A DNA stretch of 64,000 nucleotides from contig NZ_BMPE01000001.1 in assembly GCF_014647435.1 (NCBI RefSeq), forward strand, positions 682,001 to 746,000, read 5' to 3'. This DNA comes from Deinococcus radiotolerans. Lineage in GTDB: Bacteria > Deinococcota > Deinococci > Deinococcales > Deinococcaceae. The notes under the pieces are model-generated. The model saw only the letters and a list, made by a program, of their open reading frames with translations. It was not told the origin of the DNA and did no database searches. Shown one piece after another: positions 12,235 through 21,495 of the stretch (position 1 is the stretch's first letter; each line of letters begins with the position of its first letter). The position numbers and the translations under genes were made by a program.

Positions 12235-12731
12235 CAGTTCCCGCCCTTCGCGGCGCGGTCCTTCTCGATGGCCGCCGCCACGTGATCCGCGTGCCCGTCC
12301 ACCTTCACCGCCAGCCACGACTTCACCAGCCGCCCATCCGGGCCGATCAGGAACGTCTGCCGCTTGATCCCCTCCGTGACCTTCCCGTACATGTTCTTCG
12401 TCCCATACGACCCGATGGACCGCAGGAACGATGCGCCCGGATCACTCAGCAGCGGGAACGGCAGGCTGAACTTCTCCGCGAACCTCGCGTGACTGTCCGC
12501 GTCATCCGCGCTCACGCCCAGAATCGCCGCGCCATGCTCCCGCAACAGCGCGTTATCCCGGAAATCACACGCCTCACGCGTGCAGCCGGGCGTGTCGTCC
12601 TTCGGGTACACGTACAGCACCACGTACCGCCCCGCATACTCCGCCATCGAATGCGCCTGCCCCGACGCGTCCTTCAGGGTGAACGCCGGGAAGTCTGACC
12701 CGACCTCTGGAACCTGCACCAAATCACTCAT
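12234..12731 (-). CDS. bcp: Thioredoxin-dependent peroxiredoxin, BCP/PrxQ type
   Basis: 165-residue peroxidase that reduces H2O2 and organic peroxides. The motif YPKDDTPGCTREACDFRD holds the peroxidatic Cys and, five residues later, the resolving Cys of the alpha-2 PrxQ type. The C-terminal RQTFLIGPDGRL strand is family-typical. TAGGCT (12738-12743) sits 6 nt before the ATG, consistent with a leaderless mRNA. It forms an operon with rpiA. Confidence 0.9.
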   Translation of the reverse strand: MSDLVQVPEVGSDFPAFTLKDASGQAHSMAEYAGRYVVLYVYPKDDTPGCTREACDFRDNALLREHGAAILGVSADDADSHARFAEKFSLPFPLLSDPGASFLRSIGSYGTKNMYGKVTEGIKRQTFLIGPDGRLVKSWLAVKVDGHADHVAAAIEKDRAAKGGN

Positions 12732-12781
12732 GCACCCAGCCTAGCGCGCCCCATCAGGAGCGTGTCCAGCCTGCATGAGTG

Positions 12782-13312
12782 TCACGACACTGGCGACACA
12801 AAGGCCTGGATGGCCTGAAGCAGAGGGAACGTGTTGTGGACCAGCTCATGTTCCACTTCACGTGCCGTGGCCCAAGCCAGTGCGTGCTGATCTGGGGTGA
12901 TCTCGCCACTGTGTAGGGCGGCGTCAAGTTCGTCTGTGTCGATGATTTCCGGCACGCCGGGCCTCCATTCAGGGTCAAGTGTGGCGCGCACGTCGAGGTA
13001 CAGGTCGTCCAGCCCGGGCAGGCCGTCCTCGTCCAGCCCGGTGGCAGCGCACACGTCCGCGTAGGCGAACACGGGCGCCTCGCCGTACAGGATGACGAGC
13101 AACGCCGCGTACCTCTGTGTGGGCACCAGCGTCAGCCAGCGCGCCCCGACGACCAGGGTAGGCACCGTGACCCCATGAACGGTCACCGCGTGCGGCTCTG
13201 GAACGTGCGTGAACGTCACGTCCACCAGCCAGCCCTCGGGCAGCGTCAAGACGCGCTGCGTACCCTGCACACCGGGAAAGAACTGGAGGTACCGGCCATC
13301 CTTACGCTTCAC
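12782..13312 (-). CDS. DUF402-family protein, copy 1
   Basis: 176 residues. The centre and C-terminal half contain the family pattern LDDLYLDVRATLDPEWRPGVPEIIDTDELDAALHSGEIT, with an acidic cluster that binds divalent metal in characterised DUF402 nucleotide phosphatases. GTG at 13312 has TACGCT (13319-13324) exactly 6 nt upstream, supporting this start. A paralogue follows upstream at 13386-13946. Nucleoside tri- or diphosphatase activity is inferred from family only. Confidence 0.7.
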   Translation of the reverse strand: MKRKDGRYLQFFPGVQGTQRVLTLPEGWLVDVTFTHVPEPHAVTVHGVTVPTLVVGARWLTLVPTQRYAALLVILYGEAPVFAYADVCAATGLDEDGLPGLDDLYLDVRATLDPEWRPGVPEIIDTDELDAALHSGEITPDQHALAWATAREVEHELVHNTFPLLQAIQAFVSPVS

Positions 13313-13385
13313 GGCCGCAGCGTAGGGCAGCAGCGAACCGACGCGCCCGCAAAATTGGGGACTGCGTCGGTTCAGGTGAGTGCGG

Positions 13386-13946
13386 TCAGGTGTACGGGTC
13401 TTCCAGGTAGCGCTTGAGGACGTCCACAGGTGAGTAGGTGCCTGTCAGGAGTTGCGCTTCCACCTGCCGGGCGTGCGTCCACGTAGCGTCGGCCTGGGCG
13501 GGCGTGACGAGGCCCTGGGTGACGGCGTCATCGAGTTCGTCGCTGTCAATGATGGCCGTTGCGTCCACTATCCACGCGTCGTGTTCGGCAGGGTGACCGA
13601 TCACGTCAAGGTACAGGTCGTCATGCCAGGGGTACCCACTGTCGTGCCAGCCTTCGCCGCCGTGCAGGTCAATGTAGTACTGCACGGGTCGCCCGGCGGC
13701 GTCGAGCTGCATGGTCAGTGCGCTGCCGGGTATGCCGTCCCCGGTGGTGGGGTGGGCGCGCACCCAGCGGTAACCGCTGTCGAGCACGCGCCGCAGTCCG
13801 TCCCGTCCGGGGATGGGGACGTCGAGGGGCCGTATGACGTCGTGCGCCACAAAATCCACGATGACGTGCCCGGGGACGTGCAGGACAGTCTGGGTGTGCC
13901 GGGTGACGCGCGGCCACTCGCGCAGGTCGAAGACTTTCCGTTTCAT
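13386..13946 (-). CDS. DUF402-family protein, copy 2
   Basis: 186 residues and paralogous to the neighbouring gene at 12782-13312. Both start MKRK and share DDLYLDV, the I(I)D(S/T)DELDDA motif and a helix ending in ...VE(A/H)(Q/E)L. Sequence identity is modest, so the duplication is old. ATG 13946 has a GGGGAGGGG ribosome site. It lies 14 nt downstream of purN and may share its transcript. Phosphatase function is inferred from family. Confidence 0.7.
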   Translation of the reverse strand: MKRKVFDLREWPRVTRHTQTVLHVPGHVIVDFVAHDVIRPLDVPIPGRDGLRRVLDSGYRWVRAHPTTGDGIPGSALTMQLDAAGRPVQYYIDLHGGEGWHDSGYPWHDDLYLDVIGHPAEHDAWIVDATAIIDSDELDDAVTQGLVTPAQADATWTHARQVEAQLLTGTYSPVDVLKRYLEDPYT

Positions 13947-13960
13947 GCCCCTCCCCTGTC

Positions 13961-14533
13961 CTACGCGAGGCTGCGGACGGCGCGCAGCATGAGGTCGCCT
14001 TCGGTGGCCTGCACGCGGGCCTTGAGGCTGGCGAGGTCGTCGCCGGGCAGGACGGGCACGCGGGCCTGCGCGAGGATAGGGCCTTCGTCGATGCCGGCAG
14101 TGACGAGGTGGACGGTGGCACCACTCTCCGCGTCGCCGCTGGCGAGGACGCTCTCGTGGACGCGGTCGCCGTACATGCCGCGTCCGCCGTGGCGGGGCAG
14201 GAGGCTGGGGTGGATGTTCACGAGGCGGCCCGCGAAGTGCGTCAGGACGCGCGGCCCGAGTTCACGCATGTAGCCGCTGAGGACCAGCGTGTCCGCGCCT
14301 GCCCCGACCAGAACGTCCAGGAGGGCGGCGTCGAGGTCGTCCGGGTCGGGGTGTTTGGCGCTGCTGAGGTGCGCGACGGTCAGACCCGCCTCGCGCGCCC
14401 AGGCGAGGGCCGGGGAGCGGCTGTTGTTGCTGACCAGCGCGACCGGTGTGGCGTTCAGGTCGCCCGCGCGGCAGGCCTCGACGAGGTGCCGCGCGGCGCT
14501 GCCGCCGTGCGAGGCGAGAAAGCCGAGGTTCAT
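13961..14533 (-). CDS. purN: Phosphoribosylglycinamide formyltransferase
   Basis: 190-residue GAR transformylase of de novo purine synthesis using 10-formyl-THF. Signatures: [19 protein letters not shown] near the N terminus, [47 protein letters not shown] with the catalytic Asn-His, and [18 protein letters not shown] with the catalytic Asp. ATG 14533 overlaps the dipeptidase stop as ATGA. A much longer frame over the same bases is not coding. Confidence 0.93.
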   Translation of the reverse strand: MNLGFLASHGGSAARHLVEACRAGDLNATPVALVSNNSRSPALAWAREAGLTVAHLSSAKHPDPDDLDAALLDVLVGAGADTLVLSGYMRELGPRVLTHFAGRLVNIHPSLLPRHGGRGMYGDRVHESVLASGDAESGATVHLVTAGIDEGPILAQARVPVLPGDDLASLKARVQATEGDLMLRAVRSLA

Positions 14534-15903
14534 TCGGTGCTGGTCTGCGCGCCGAGTTCCTGGAGGAGGTAGGCGCTGGTGAGGATGCCGTTGTGGTAAT
14601 CGCTGACGGCGAAGCTCTCGTTGGGGCTGTGGGGGGCGTCCTCGTTCAGGCCGAGGTCCACGAACAGGACCGGGGCGTGCAGGAGGTCGTTGAACGCGGC
14701 GACGATCGGGATGCTCCCGCCGGTGCGGGCGAACACGGCTTCGCGGCCGAAGACGCGCTTCAGGGCGCGGTTCGCGGCGAGGTTGTAGGGGCTGTTCAGG
14801 TCGAACTTGAAGGGGCGGCCGCCGTGGTGCGGGTGGACGGCGGCGGTGGTGCCTGCGGGCGCGAGGGTGGGCACGTACTCGGTGATGAGCTGCGTGATGC
14901 GTTCGGGGTCCTGTCCGGGGACGAGGCGCATGCTGACCTTCGCGCCGGCCTTGGCGGCGATGACGGTCTTGCTGCCTTCGCCCTGGTAGCCGCCCCAGAT
15001 GCCGTTCACGTCGAGAGTGGGGCGGCCCCACAGGCGTTCCAGGGTGGTGTAGCCGGCTTCGCCGGGCAGGGCGGGCACGCCGATGCTGGCGGCGAACGCG
15101 GCGTCGTCGTGGGGCAGGTCGGCCCACATCTGACGTTCGGTGTCGGTCAGGTCGTCAATGCCGTCGTAGAAGCCGGGGATGGTCACGCGGCCCTGGTCGT
15201 CCTTGAGGCGCGTGATGATCTCCGCCAACGCATTGATGGGGTTGGGGGCGGCGCCGCCGTAGCTGCCGCTGTGCAGGTCGCGGTTGGCGCCCTGGACGTG
15301 AATCTCGACGTAGCTGAGGCCGCGCACGCCGTAGGTGATGGTGGGCACGTCGGGCGCGAAGCGGCTCCCGTCACTGATGACGATCACGTCGGCTTTCAGT
15401 GCCCCGGCGTGGTCGCGCAGGTACGGTTCAAGGTTGGGGCTGCCGATCTCCTCCTCGCCTTCGAGCAGGAATTTCACGTTCACGGGCAGTTCGCCCTGCG
15501 TGAGCAGCAGTTCCACGCCCTTGACGTGTGCGTACGCCTGGCCCTTGTCGTCGGTGCTGCCGCGCGCGTAGATGCGCCCGTCCCGGATGGTGGGCTCGAA
15601 GGGCGGCGTGACCCATTCCTCCAGGGGCGCCTCGGGCTGCACGTCGTAGTGGCCGTAGATCAGCACCGTGGGCTGACCGGGGGCGTTCAGGCGCTCGGCG
15701 TACACGACGGGATGCCCGGCGGTCGGGTCGATGCGGGCCGTGAAGCCCAGGCCCGTCAGTTTGGCGCGCAGGAACTCGGCGGTGGCGGCCATGTCGGCCG
15801 TGCGGGTGGGGTCGGCGCTGACGGAGGGGATGCGCAGCAGGTCGAACAGCTCCGCGTTGGCGCGGTCACGGTCGAGCAGGGCACTCAGATCAGGCGTGGT
15901 CAT
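14530..15903 (-). CDS. M20-family dipeptidase / metallopeptidase
   Basis: 457-residue zinc dipeptidase. Metal-binding motifs: [30 protein letters not shown] and VISDGSR, followed by the dimerisation domain starting at [14 protein letters not shown]. The C-terminal GGSIPIV and the metal His in ...PHSPNE are in place. ATG 15903 has TATCAT (15910-15915) 6 nt upstream, so the longer frame to 16038 is rejected. ATGA overlap with purN. Closest in style to carnosinase-like peptidases. Confidence 0.9.
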   Translation of the reverse strand: MTTPDLSALLDRDRANAELFDLLRIPSVSADPTRTADMAATAEFLRAKLTGLGFTARIDPTAGHPVVYAERLNAPGQPTVLIYGHYDVQPEAPLEEWVTPPFEPTIRDGRIYARGSTDDKGQAYAHVKGVELLLTQGELPVNVKFLLEGEEEIGSPNLEPYLRDHAGALKADVIVISDGSRFAPDVPTITYGVRGLSYVEIHVQGANRDLHSGSYGGAAPNPINALAEIITRLKDDQGRVTIPGFYDGIDDLTDTERQMWADLPHDDAAFAASIGVPALPGEAGYTTLERLWGRPTLDVNGIWGGYQGEGSKTVIAAKAGAKVSMRLVPGQDPERITQLITEYVPTLAPAGTTAAVHPHHGGRPFKFDLNSPYNLAANRALKRVFGREAVFARTGGSIPIVAAFNDLLHAPVLFVDLGLNEDAPHSPNESFAVSDYHNGILTSAYLLQELGAQTSTE

Positions 15904-16029
15904 GGGGGGATGATACGGGCTGCCGGGCGCGGGGCGTCCAGAATGGAAGGGTGAGGTAGGAGGGTGCCGGGCCTGCCTGCTGCCGCCCAGAACCTCTACG
16001 CGGCACGGTCTCAGAAACACTGCGGCGGG

Positions 16030-16045
16030 TATACTCAAGGGAAGG
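16030..16045 (+). promoter_or_regulatory. -10 box overlapping a HAIR half-site upstream of hspR
   Basis: TATACT (16030-16035) merges into ACTCAAG (16033-16039), one arm of the HspR-associated inverted repeat CTTGAGT-N7-ACTCAAG. The opposite arm is not found at the expected spacing. A GGGAAGG ribosome site follows. Autoregulation is an inference. Confidence 0.4.
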
Positions 16046-16046
16046 T

Positions 16047-16766
16047 ATGCCCAGTGACGCGAAAAACCGGCCTGTGTACGTGATCTCCGTGGCGGCGGAA
16101 CTGGTGGACATGCACCCCCAGACGCTGCGCCTGTATGAACGCAAGGGCCTGATCCGCCCGGGGCGCAGCAGCGGCAAGACCCGGCTGTACAGCGAACGCG
16201 ACATTGAGCACCTGCGCGAGATTCGCCGCCTGACGCAGGAGCTCGGCGTGAACCTCGCGGGCGTCGAGGAGGTCATGCGGCTCCAGCACGAGCTGGATGA
16301 CATGCAGGGTGAGTTCGAGGCGGAGATCGAACGCATTGAGGGCGAGCTGCGCGAGCAGGCGCAGCGGCCCGAGGCACTGCCCGCCCCGGATGGGCGGCTG
16401 GACCCGCGGGACCGGCCGGTGTACGTGATCAGTATCGCGGCGGAACTGGTGGACATGCACCCGCAGACGCTGCGCCTGTACGAGCGCAAGCAGCTGATCC
16501 GCCCGGGGCGCAGCAGCGGCAAGACCCGGCTGTACAGCGAGCGGGACATCGAGCACCTGCGTGAGATTCGCCGCCTGACGCAGGAACTCGGCGTGAACCT
16601 GGCGGGCGTTGAGGAGATCATGCGGCTGCGCCACCAGCTGGACGCGACGCGCTCTGGCCTGGAGAGCAACGTGCGGCGCATTCAGGAGGACATCACGGAG
16701 CGCATGACGAAGTGGCGCACCCTGCCGGAAGGTGAGGCGCAGGAGGCCGGTGACGATCAGGGCTGA
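16047..16766 (+). CDS. hspR: HspR-like MerR-family heat-shock repressor, internally duplicated
   Basis: 239-residue DNA-binding protein made of two nearly identical MerR/HspR units in tandem. Unit 1 is residues 8-79 and unit 2 is 123-194; 69 of 72 positions match. Each unit contains a winged helix with [13 protein letters not shown] and [23 protein letters not shown] Glu-rich linker of about 43 residues separates them, and a charged coiled-coil-like tail of 45 residues follows. HspR normally represses dnaK/clpB operons as a dimer of single-unit chains; here one chain could supply both halves. No chaperone gene is adjacent. Confidence 0.85.
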   Translation: MPSDAKNRPVYVISVAAELVDMHPQTLRLYERKGLIRPGRSSGKTRLYSERDIEHLREIRRLTQELGVNLAGVEEVMRLQHELDDMQGEFEAEIERIEGELREQAQRPEALPAPDGRLDPRDRPVYVISIAAELVDMHPQTLRLYERKQLIRPGRSSGKTRLYSERDIEHLREIRRLTQELGVNLAGVEEIMRLRHQLDATRSGLESNVRRIQEDITERMTKWRTLPEGEAQEAGDDQG

Positions 16767-16853
16767 GGTCGGCCATCAGCCTGTGCAGGGCCGCGTCCGG
16801 GACCGTATGCTGCTGGGCGTGCTTGTTGGCTCTGCTCTCGGTCCGGTGTGCTC

Positions 16854-17693
16854 ATGAGGCCCCTGTGGGTGGTGGGCGACATTCACGGCGCGTACGACAA
16901 ACTGCGCGCCCTGCTGCTGCGCGCGGGCCTGATTGACTTTGACGGCGCCTGGACGGGCGGGGACGCGCACCTGGCGTTCCTGGGGGATTACGTGGACCGG
17001 GGGCCGCAGGGCCTGGAGGTGATCCGGCTGGTCCGCAACCTGGAGGTGCAGGCGCAGGCGGCCGGGGGACGCGTGACGGCGCTGCTGGGCAACCATGAGG
17101 TGATGTTTCTGGCGGCGCTGGTGTTCCGGCAGAAGGACCCGGGGGACCGGATGGGGTTCCGGGCGTACTGGCTGGAGAACGGCGGGCAGACGCGGGACGC
17201 GGACCTGCTGGAGCCCGGTGACCTGGGCTGGCTGTCGAGCCGTCCGGCGATGGCGGAGGCCGACGGGTGGCTGCTGGTGCACGCGGACAGCCTGATGTAC
17301 CTGCGGATGGGCACCACCATCGACGAGGTGAATGCGGAGGTGGCGCGCATTCTGGCGAACCCGGACGCGGACGAGTGGGGGCTGTTCCTGAACTGGTTCA
17401 CGGAGCGCATGGCGTTCGCGCTGGGCGAGGGTGAGGTCAAGGCCCGGCGGACCCTGTCGGTGTTTGGCGGGGACCGGATTGTGCATGGGCACACGCCGGT
17501 GTACGTGCTGATGGATGAGGCGCTGCACGGCCGGACGCTGGGGGCGGGCGCGCCGGTCCCCTACGCGGGCCGGTTGTGCCTCGCGGTGGACAGCGGCATG
17601 GCGTACCGGGAGGACGCGGGATTCATGGCGCGGCTGAATCCGGGCGGTATTGCCGAGGTCGTGGCGTTCCCGCACGGCGGCCCGGTGTACTGA
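16854..17693 (+). CDS. Metallophosphoesterase (PP2A/bis-nucleoside tetraphosphatase-like)
   Basis: 279-residue calcineurin-type phosphoesterase. All five metal-ligand blocks are present: GDIHG, GDYVDRG, GNHE, VHAD and HGHTP, ending with the AVDSGMAYR strand. ATG 16854 is preferred over an in-frame GTG two codons upstream, though neither has a strong ribosome site. Substrate may be phosphoprotein or Ap4A; sequence does not decide. Stands alone between hspR and the ABC importer. Confidence 0.85.
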   Translation: MRPLWVVGDIHGAYDKLRALLLRAGLIDFDGAWTGGDAHLAFLGDYVDRGPQGLEVIRLVRNLEVQAQAAGGRVTALLGNHEVMFLAALVFRQKDPGDRMGFRAYWLENGGQTRDADLLEPGDLGWLSSRPAMAEADGWLLVHADSLMYLRMGTTIDEVNAEVARILANPDADEWGLFLNWFTERMAFALGEGEVKARRTLSVFGGDRIVHGHTPVYVLMDEALHGRTLGAGAPVPYAGRLCLAVDSGMAYREDAGFMARLNPGGIAEVVAFPHGGPVY

Positions 17694-17886
17694 CGCGGCA
17701 GTGCCTCACCCCACCCGGCGGCCGTTGCCTCCTGTCCGGTGTCGGGGCGGACTGGCCTGAACGTGGGCCTGTTTGGGGGGGTGGGCTGCTGGGGGGCCGG
17801 TTGTTGGGTAGGCTGGCGGCACACTGGTTTAAGGTTCCGTGAAGGGACCGGCTGGGCGGGTGCCCGCCCCGGTGGAAGGATGGACT

Positions 17887-19446
17887 GTGGACCGAACCGA
17901 AGCTTCTGCCGGGCCGCCCGCGTTGCGGCTGAGTGGCATCACGAAACGATTTCCGGGTGTGGTCGCGAATGACGCGGTGGACCTGACGGTTCACGCGGGT
18001 GAGGTGCTGGCCCTGCTGGGCGAGAACGGCGCGGGGAAAAGCACACTGATCTCGATCCTGTACGGCCTGTACCAGCCGGACGATGGCGCGGTGGAACTGG
18101 CGGGCCAGGCGGTGCGGATCGGGAGTCCGGCGCAGGCGCAGCGGCTGGGGATCGGGCTGGTGCCGCAGCATCCGCTGCTGGTGTCGCGGCACACCGTGGC
18201 GGAGAATCTGGCGCTGGGCCGCGTGGGCGGGCTGTTCCCGGCGCGGCGCGTGGCGGGGCAGGTCCGTGAACTGTCCGCCCGGTACGGGCTGGAGGTGAAC
18301 CCGGACGCGCGCGTGTCGGACCTGTCGCCCGGCGAGAAGCAGCGCGTGGAGATCGTGCGGGCCCTGCTGGGCGGCGCGCGGGTGCTGATCCTCGACGAGC
18401 CCACCAGCGTGCTGACCCCGCAGGAGGCCGAGGGCCTGTTCCGCGTGATGCGCGAACTGAAGGCGGACGGACGCAGCCTGATCTTCATCTCGCACAAGCT
18501 GGACGAGGTGCTCTCGGTGGCGGACCGCGTGACGGTGCTGCGCCGCGGCAGGGTCGTGGGCGGCGTATCCACGCAGGGCGCGACCCGTGAGAGCCTCGCG
18601 GAACTGATGGTGGGCCGCAGCGTGGACTTCACCCGCAAGCGCGCGGGTGGCCCGGCCGCCGACGCGGGCGCGCTGCTGAGCGTGCGGGACCTGAGTGCGC
18701 AGGGCGCGCGGGGCCTGCCCGCGCTGCGCGGCGTGAGCTTCGAGCTGCGCCGCGGCGAGGTACTCGGCGTGGCCGGGATCGCCGGGAACGGCCAGAGCGA
18801 ACTGGTGGAGGTCCTGGCGGGCCTGCACGCGGCGACCGGGTCGGTCACGCTGGACGGGCAGGCGCTGACCGGGGACGCGGCGGCGCGCTTCCGCTCCGGC
18901 GTGGCGCACATTCCCGAGGACCGCATTCACAGCGGCACGGTGCCGAGCATGACGGTCGCGGAGAACCTCGCCCTGCGGGATTTTGAGCGGCCGCCGCTGG
19001 CGCGCGGACTGGCGCGTGACCTGACCGCCACGGACGAGCGGGCGCGGCGCGAGGTGGAAGCCTACGCGGTCGCCACGCCGGGCATTCACACGCCCACGCG
19101 GCTGCTGTCGGGCGGGAACATCCAGAAGCTGATCCTGGCGCGGGAACTGGCCGGGCAGCCGAAGCTGATCCTGGCGGTGCATCCCACGTACGGGCTGGAT
19201 ATCGGCGCGACCGATCAGGTGCACCGGGTGCTGCTGGACCGCACGGGCGACGGCGCGGGCGTGCTGCTGGTCAGCGAGGATCTGGACGAGCTGCTGAGCC
19301 TGTCGGACCGCGTGGCGGTCATGGTGGGCGGCGCGCTGCTGGGGCCGTTCCCGGTGGCCGAGGTGACGCGCGAGTCGCTGGGCCTGCTGATGGGCGGCGC
19401 GCACCCGCACTCCATTCCGGGTGCGGACCAGGGGGTGGTCGCGTGA
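17887..19446 (+). CDS. Nucleoside/BMP-type ABC importer, duplicated ATPase
   Basis: 519-residue ATP-binding protein with two fused nucleotide-binding domains, as in RbsA/NupA/YufO-type importers. The first has Walker A LLGENGAGKST and signature DLSPGEKQRVEIVRALLGG. The second has a degenerate Walker A (GIAGNGQSELVEVL) and the LLSGGNIQKLILARELAGQPK signature. GTG 17887 has a GGAAGGA ribosome site 7-8 nt upstream; an in-frame GTG at 17839 is the alternative. It overlaps the first permease by GTGA. With the next two genes and the binding protein at 25127 it should import purine nucleosides or a related solute. Confidence 0.87.
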   Translation: MDRTEASAGPPALRLSGITKRFPGVVANDAVDLTVHAGEVLALLGENGAGKSTLISILYGLYQPDDGAVELAGQAVRIGSPAQAQRLGIGLVPQHPLLVSRHTVAENLALGRVGGLFPARRVAGQVRELSARYGLEVNPDARVSDLSPGEKQRVEIVRALLGGARVLILDEPTSVLTPQEAEGLFRVMRELKADGRSLIFISHKLDEVLSVADRVTVLRRGRVVGGVSTQGATRESLAELMVGRSVDFTRKRAGGPAADAGALLSVRDLSAQGARGLPALRGVSFELRRGEVLGVAGIAGNGQSELVEVLAGLHAATGSVTLDGQALTGDAAARFRSGVAHIPEDRIHSGTVPSMTVAENLALRDFERPPLARGLARDLTATDERARREVEAYAVATPGIHTPTRLLSGGNIQKLILARELAGQPKLILAVHPTYGLDIGATDQVHRVLLDRTGDGAGVLLVSEDLDELLSLSDRVAVMVGGALLGPFPVAEVTRESLGLLMGGAHPHSIPGADQGVVA

Positions 19447-20498
19447 GGTTCGTCGCAATGACGGCTCCCTCGGCGGCCCGCACGGCGCTGGTCACGGTGG
19501 CGTCGGTGGTGGTGGCCCTGCTGATCTGCGCGCTGGTGTTTGTGCTGGCGGGGCAGTCCCCGGCGGAGGTGTACGGCACGATGCTGCGCGGTACGCTGGG
19601 CGACCCGACCGGTCTGGCCGAGGTGGGGCGGCGCACCATTCCGCTGCTTCTGATCGGGGCGGGGCTGGCGCTGGCGTTCCGCGCGCAGTTCTTCAACATT
19701 GGCGCGGAGGGGCAGTTGCTGCTCGGCGCGGTGTTCGCGGCGGGCACGGCGCTGTTCCTGCCCATTCCGGGCGCGTTGCTCGTCCCGGCGGTGTTCGCGG
19801 CGGGCTTCGTCGGCGGGGGCCTGTGGGCGCTCGTGGCGGCGGCGCTGCGGCGCGTGAACGTGAACGAGATCCTCTCCACCCTGATGCTGAACTACATCGC
19901 GGTGGCGCTCGTCACGTACCTGATTGCCGGGCCGTGGAAGGGCAAGGACGTGCGCGGGTACATCTACACCGACACCTTCCCGCAGGGCGCGTGGCTGCCG
20001 ACGTTCAGCGGCACGCAGGTGCACTGGCCCACGCTGCTGCTGGGTGTTGCGCTGGCGCTGGGCCTCCAGTGGCTCCTGACCCGCTCGACGTTCGGGTACG
20101 CGCTGCGTGTCGTGGGCGAGAACCCCGGCGCGGCGCACTACGCGGGCCTCAGCAGCACGCGGGTCGCCACGCTGGTCGCCCTCCTCACCGGGGGTCTGGC
20201 GGGCCTCGCGGGCGCGGGCGAGGTGGCGGGCATCCACCACCGCCTCCTGGAAGCCAGTCAGATCAGCCTCGGGTACGGCTTCACCGCCGTGATCGTCGCG
20301 TGGCTGGCGCGCGGGAACCCGGCGCTGTGCCTGATCACCGCGCCGCTGATGGGTGTGATCCTGGCGGGCGGGGACCTGCTGAAGATCGACCTGAACCTCC
20401 CGTTCCGCGTGGTGGACATCTTCAGCGGCGTGATCCTGCTGTGCCTGATCGCCTCCGAGGTATTCATCCGCCACCGCGTCAAGTGGGGCCGCGCGTGA
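19443..20498 (+). CDS. BMP-type ABC importer permease 1 (YufP/NupB-like)
   Basis: 351 residues with about eight to ten membrane helices. Family stretches: FFNIGAEGQLLLGA, NEILSTLMLNYIA, VGENPGAAHYAGL and the helix-rich GFTAVIVAWLARGNP. The GTG start lies inside the ATPase stop (GTGA), giving coupled translation. It pairs with the permease at 20529. Confidence 0.87.
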   Translation: MRFVAMTAPSAARTALVTVASVVVALLICALVFVLAGQSPAEVYGTMLRGTLGDPTGLAEVGRRTIPLLLIGAGLALAFRAQFFNIGAEGQLLLGAVFAAGTALFLPIPGALLVPAVFAAGFVGGGLWALVAAALRRVNVNEILSTLMLNYIAVALVTYLIAGPWKGKDVRGYIYTDTFPQGAWLPTFSGTQVHWPTLLLGVALALGLQWLLTRSTFGYALRVVGENPGAAHYAGLSSTRVATLVALLTGGLAGLAGAGEVAGIHHRLLEASQISLGYGFTAVIVAWLARGNPALCLITAPLMGVILAGGDLLKIDLNLPFRVVDIFSGVILLCLIASEVFIRHRVKWGRA

Positions 20499-20528
20499 GC
20501 CGACCCCTCTCCTCCACCGAGGTCCTGC

Positions 20529-21422
20529 ATGGATAGCATTGTCATCGAGGCGCTCGTGCGCGCCCTGGCGGTCGGGACGCCGCTGCTGCTCGCGTGCCTG
20601 GGCGCCATCCTGAACGAACGCGCCGGGGTCGTGAACCTGGGCGTGGAGGGCATGATGGCCGTCGGCGCGCTCGCCGCGTTCGCGGTGGCCTCGAAAAGCC
20701 CGGACGCGAGCCTGTGGGCGGCGGTCGGCGCGGCCATGCTGGCAGGCGCGGCGCTGTCGGGGCTGCACGCCGTGGCCACCGTCACGCTGCGCGCCAACCA
20801 GTTCGTCAGCGGCCTCGCCCTGGCCCTGATCGGAACGGGCGCGGCGGGCCTGCTCGGCAAGAAGTTCGAGGGTCTGCCGCTGTTCAACAAGGTGCAGGAC
20901 TGGACGCTGGGGAACTTCACGATCAGTCCATTCACGGTCGCCGCGCTGATCCTGGCGGCGCTGCTGGCCTTCTGGCTGACCGCCACCCGCAGCGGCCTGA
21001 CCCTGCGCTCGGTCGGGGAGAACCCAGCGGCGGCGGACGTGCTGGGCGTGAACGTCGGCCTGACCCGCGTGCTGGCCGTGCTGGGCGGCGGCGCCCTGGC
21101 CGGACTGGCGGGCGCGTTCCTGTCCCTGTCCTACCGGTCCTCATGGGCGGACAACATGACCAACGGCCTGGGCTGGATCGCCGTGGCGCTGGTGATCTTC
21201 GTCGGGTGGCGTCCCCTGCGCGCCATTGCCGGGGCGCTGTTCTTCGGGTTCCTGTACTACCTGCAGTTCCGCCTGCAGGGCAACAGCAACGTCCCCACCG
21301 AGGTGTTCAGCGCCATGCCGTTCATCCTCGTGCTCGTCGTGCTGGCGCTGGCCGGCGTGCGCGGGCAGGCCGGGGACGCCCCCGCCGCGCTGGGCCGCGC
21401 GTACGTGCGCGGCGAACGCTAG
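20529..21422 (+). CDS. BMP-type ABC importer permease 2 (YufQ/NupC-like)
   Basis: 297 residues with about eight membrane helices. Signature regions are LNERAGVVNLGVEGMMA near residue 30, VGENPAAADVLGVNV, and WIAVALVIFVGWRPLRAIAGALFFG, as in YufQ. ATG 20529 follows the first permease by 30 nt. The operon ends at the strong hairpin at 21434-21478, so the binding protein gene is not co-transcribed. Confidence 0.87.
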   Translation: MDSIVIEALVRALAVGTPLLLACLGAILNERAGVVNLGVEGMMAVGALAAFAVASKSPDASLWAAVGAAMLAGAALSGLHAVATVTLRANQFVSGLALALIGTGAAGLLGKKFEGLPLFNKVQDWTLGNFTISPFTVAALILAALLAFWLTATRSGLTLRSVGENPAAADVLGVNVGLTRVLAVLGGGALAGLAGAFLSLSYRSSWADNMTNGLGWIAVALVIFVGWRPLRAIAGALFFGFLYYLQFRLQGNSNVPTEVFSAMPFILVLVVLALAGVRGQAGDAPAALGRAYVRGER

Positions 21423-21433
21423 ACGCCCAGGCG

Positions 21434-21478
21434 CACAGAGAGAGGCCCGGTCACGCATCGACCGGGCCCCTCTCCGTG
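21434..21478 (+). terminator. Strong hairpin ending the ABC importer operon
   Basis: Nearly perfect stem of about 18 bp, arms reading CACAGAGAGAGGCCCGGTC and its complement around an ACGCAT loop, 12 nt past the permease stop. No T-tract follows. Confidence 0.7.
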
Positions 21479-21495
21479 CCACGTACAGTGAGGGC

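Noticed and set aside
13961..15127. Long Arg-rich frame through purN and the dipeptidase
   Set aside because: Only its last 190 codons (purN) are coding; the upstream part is a shadow of the dipeptidase gene.
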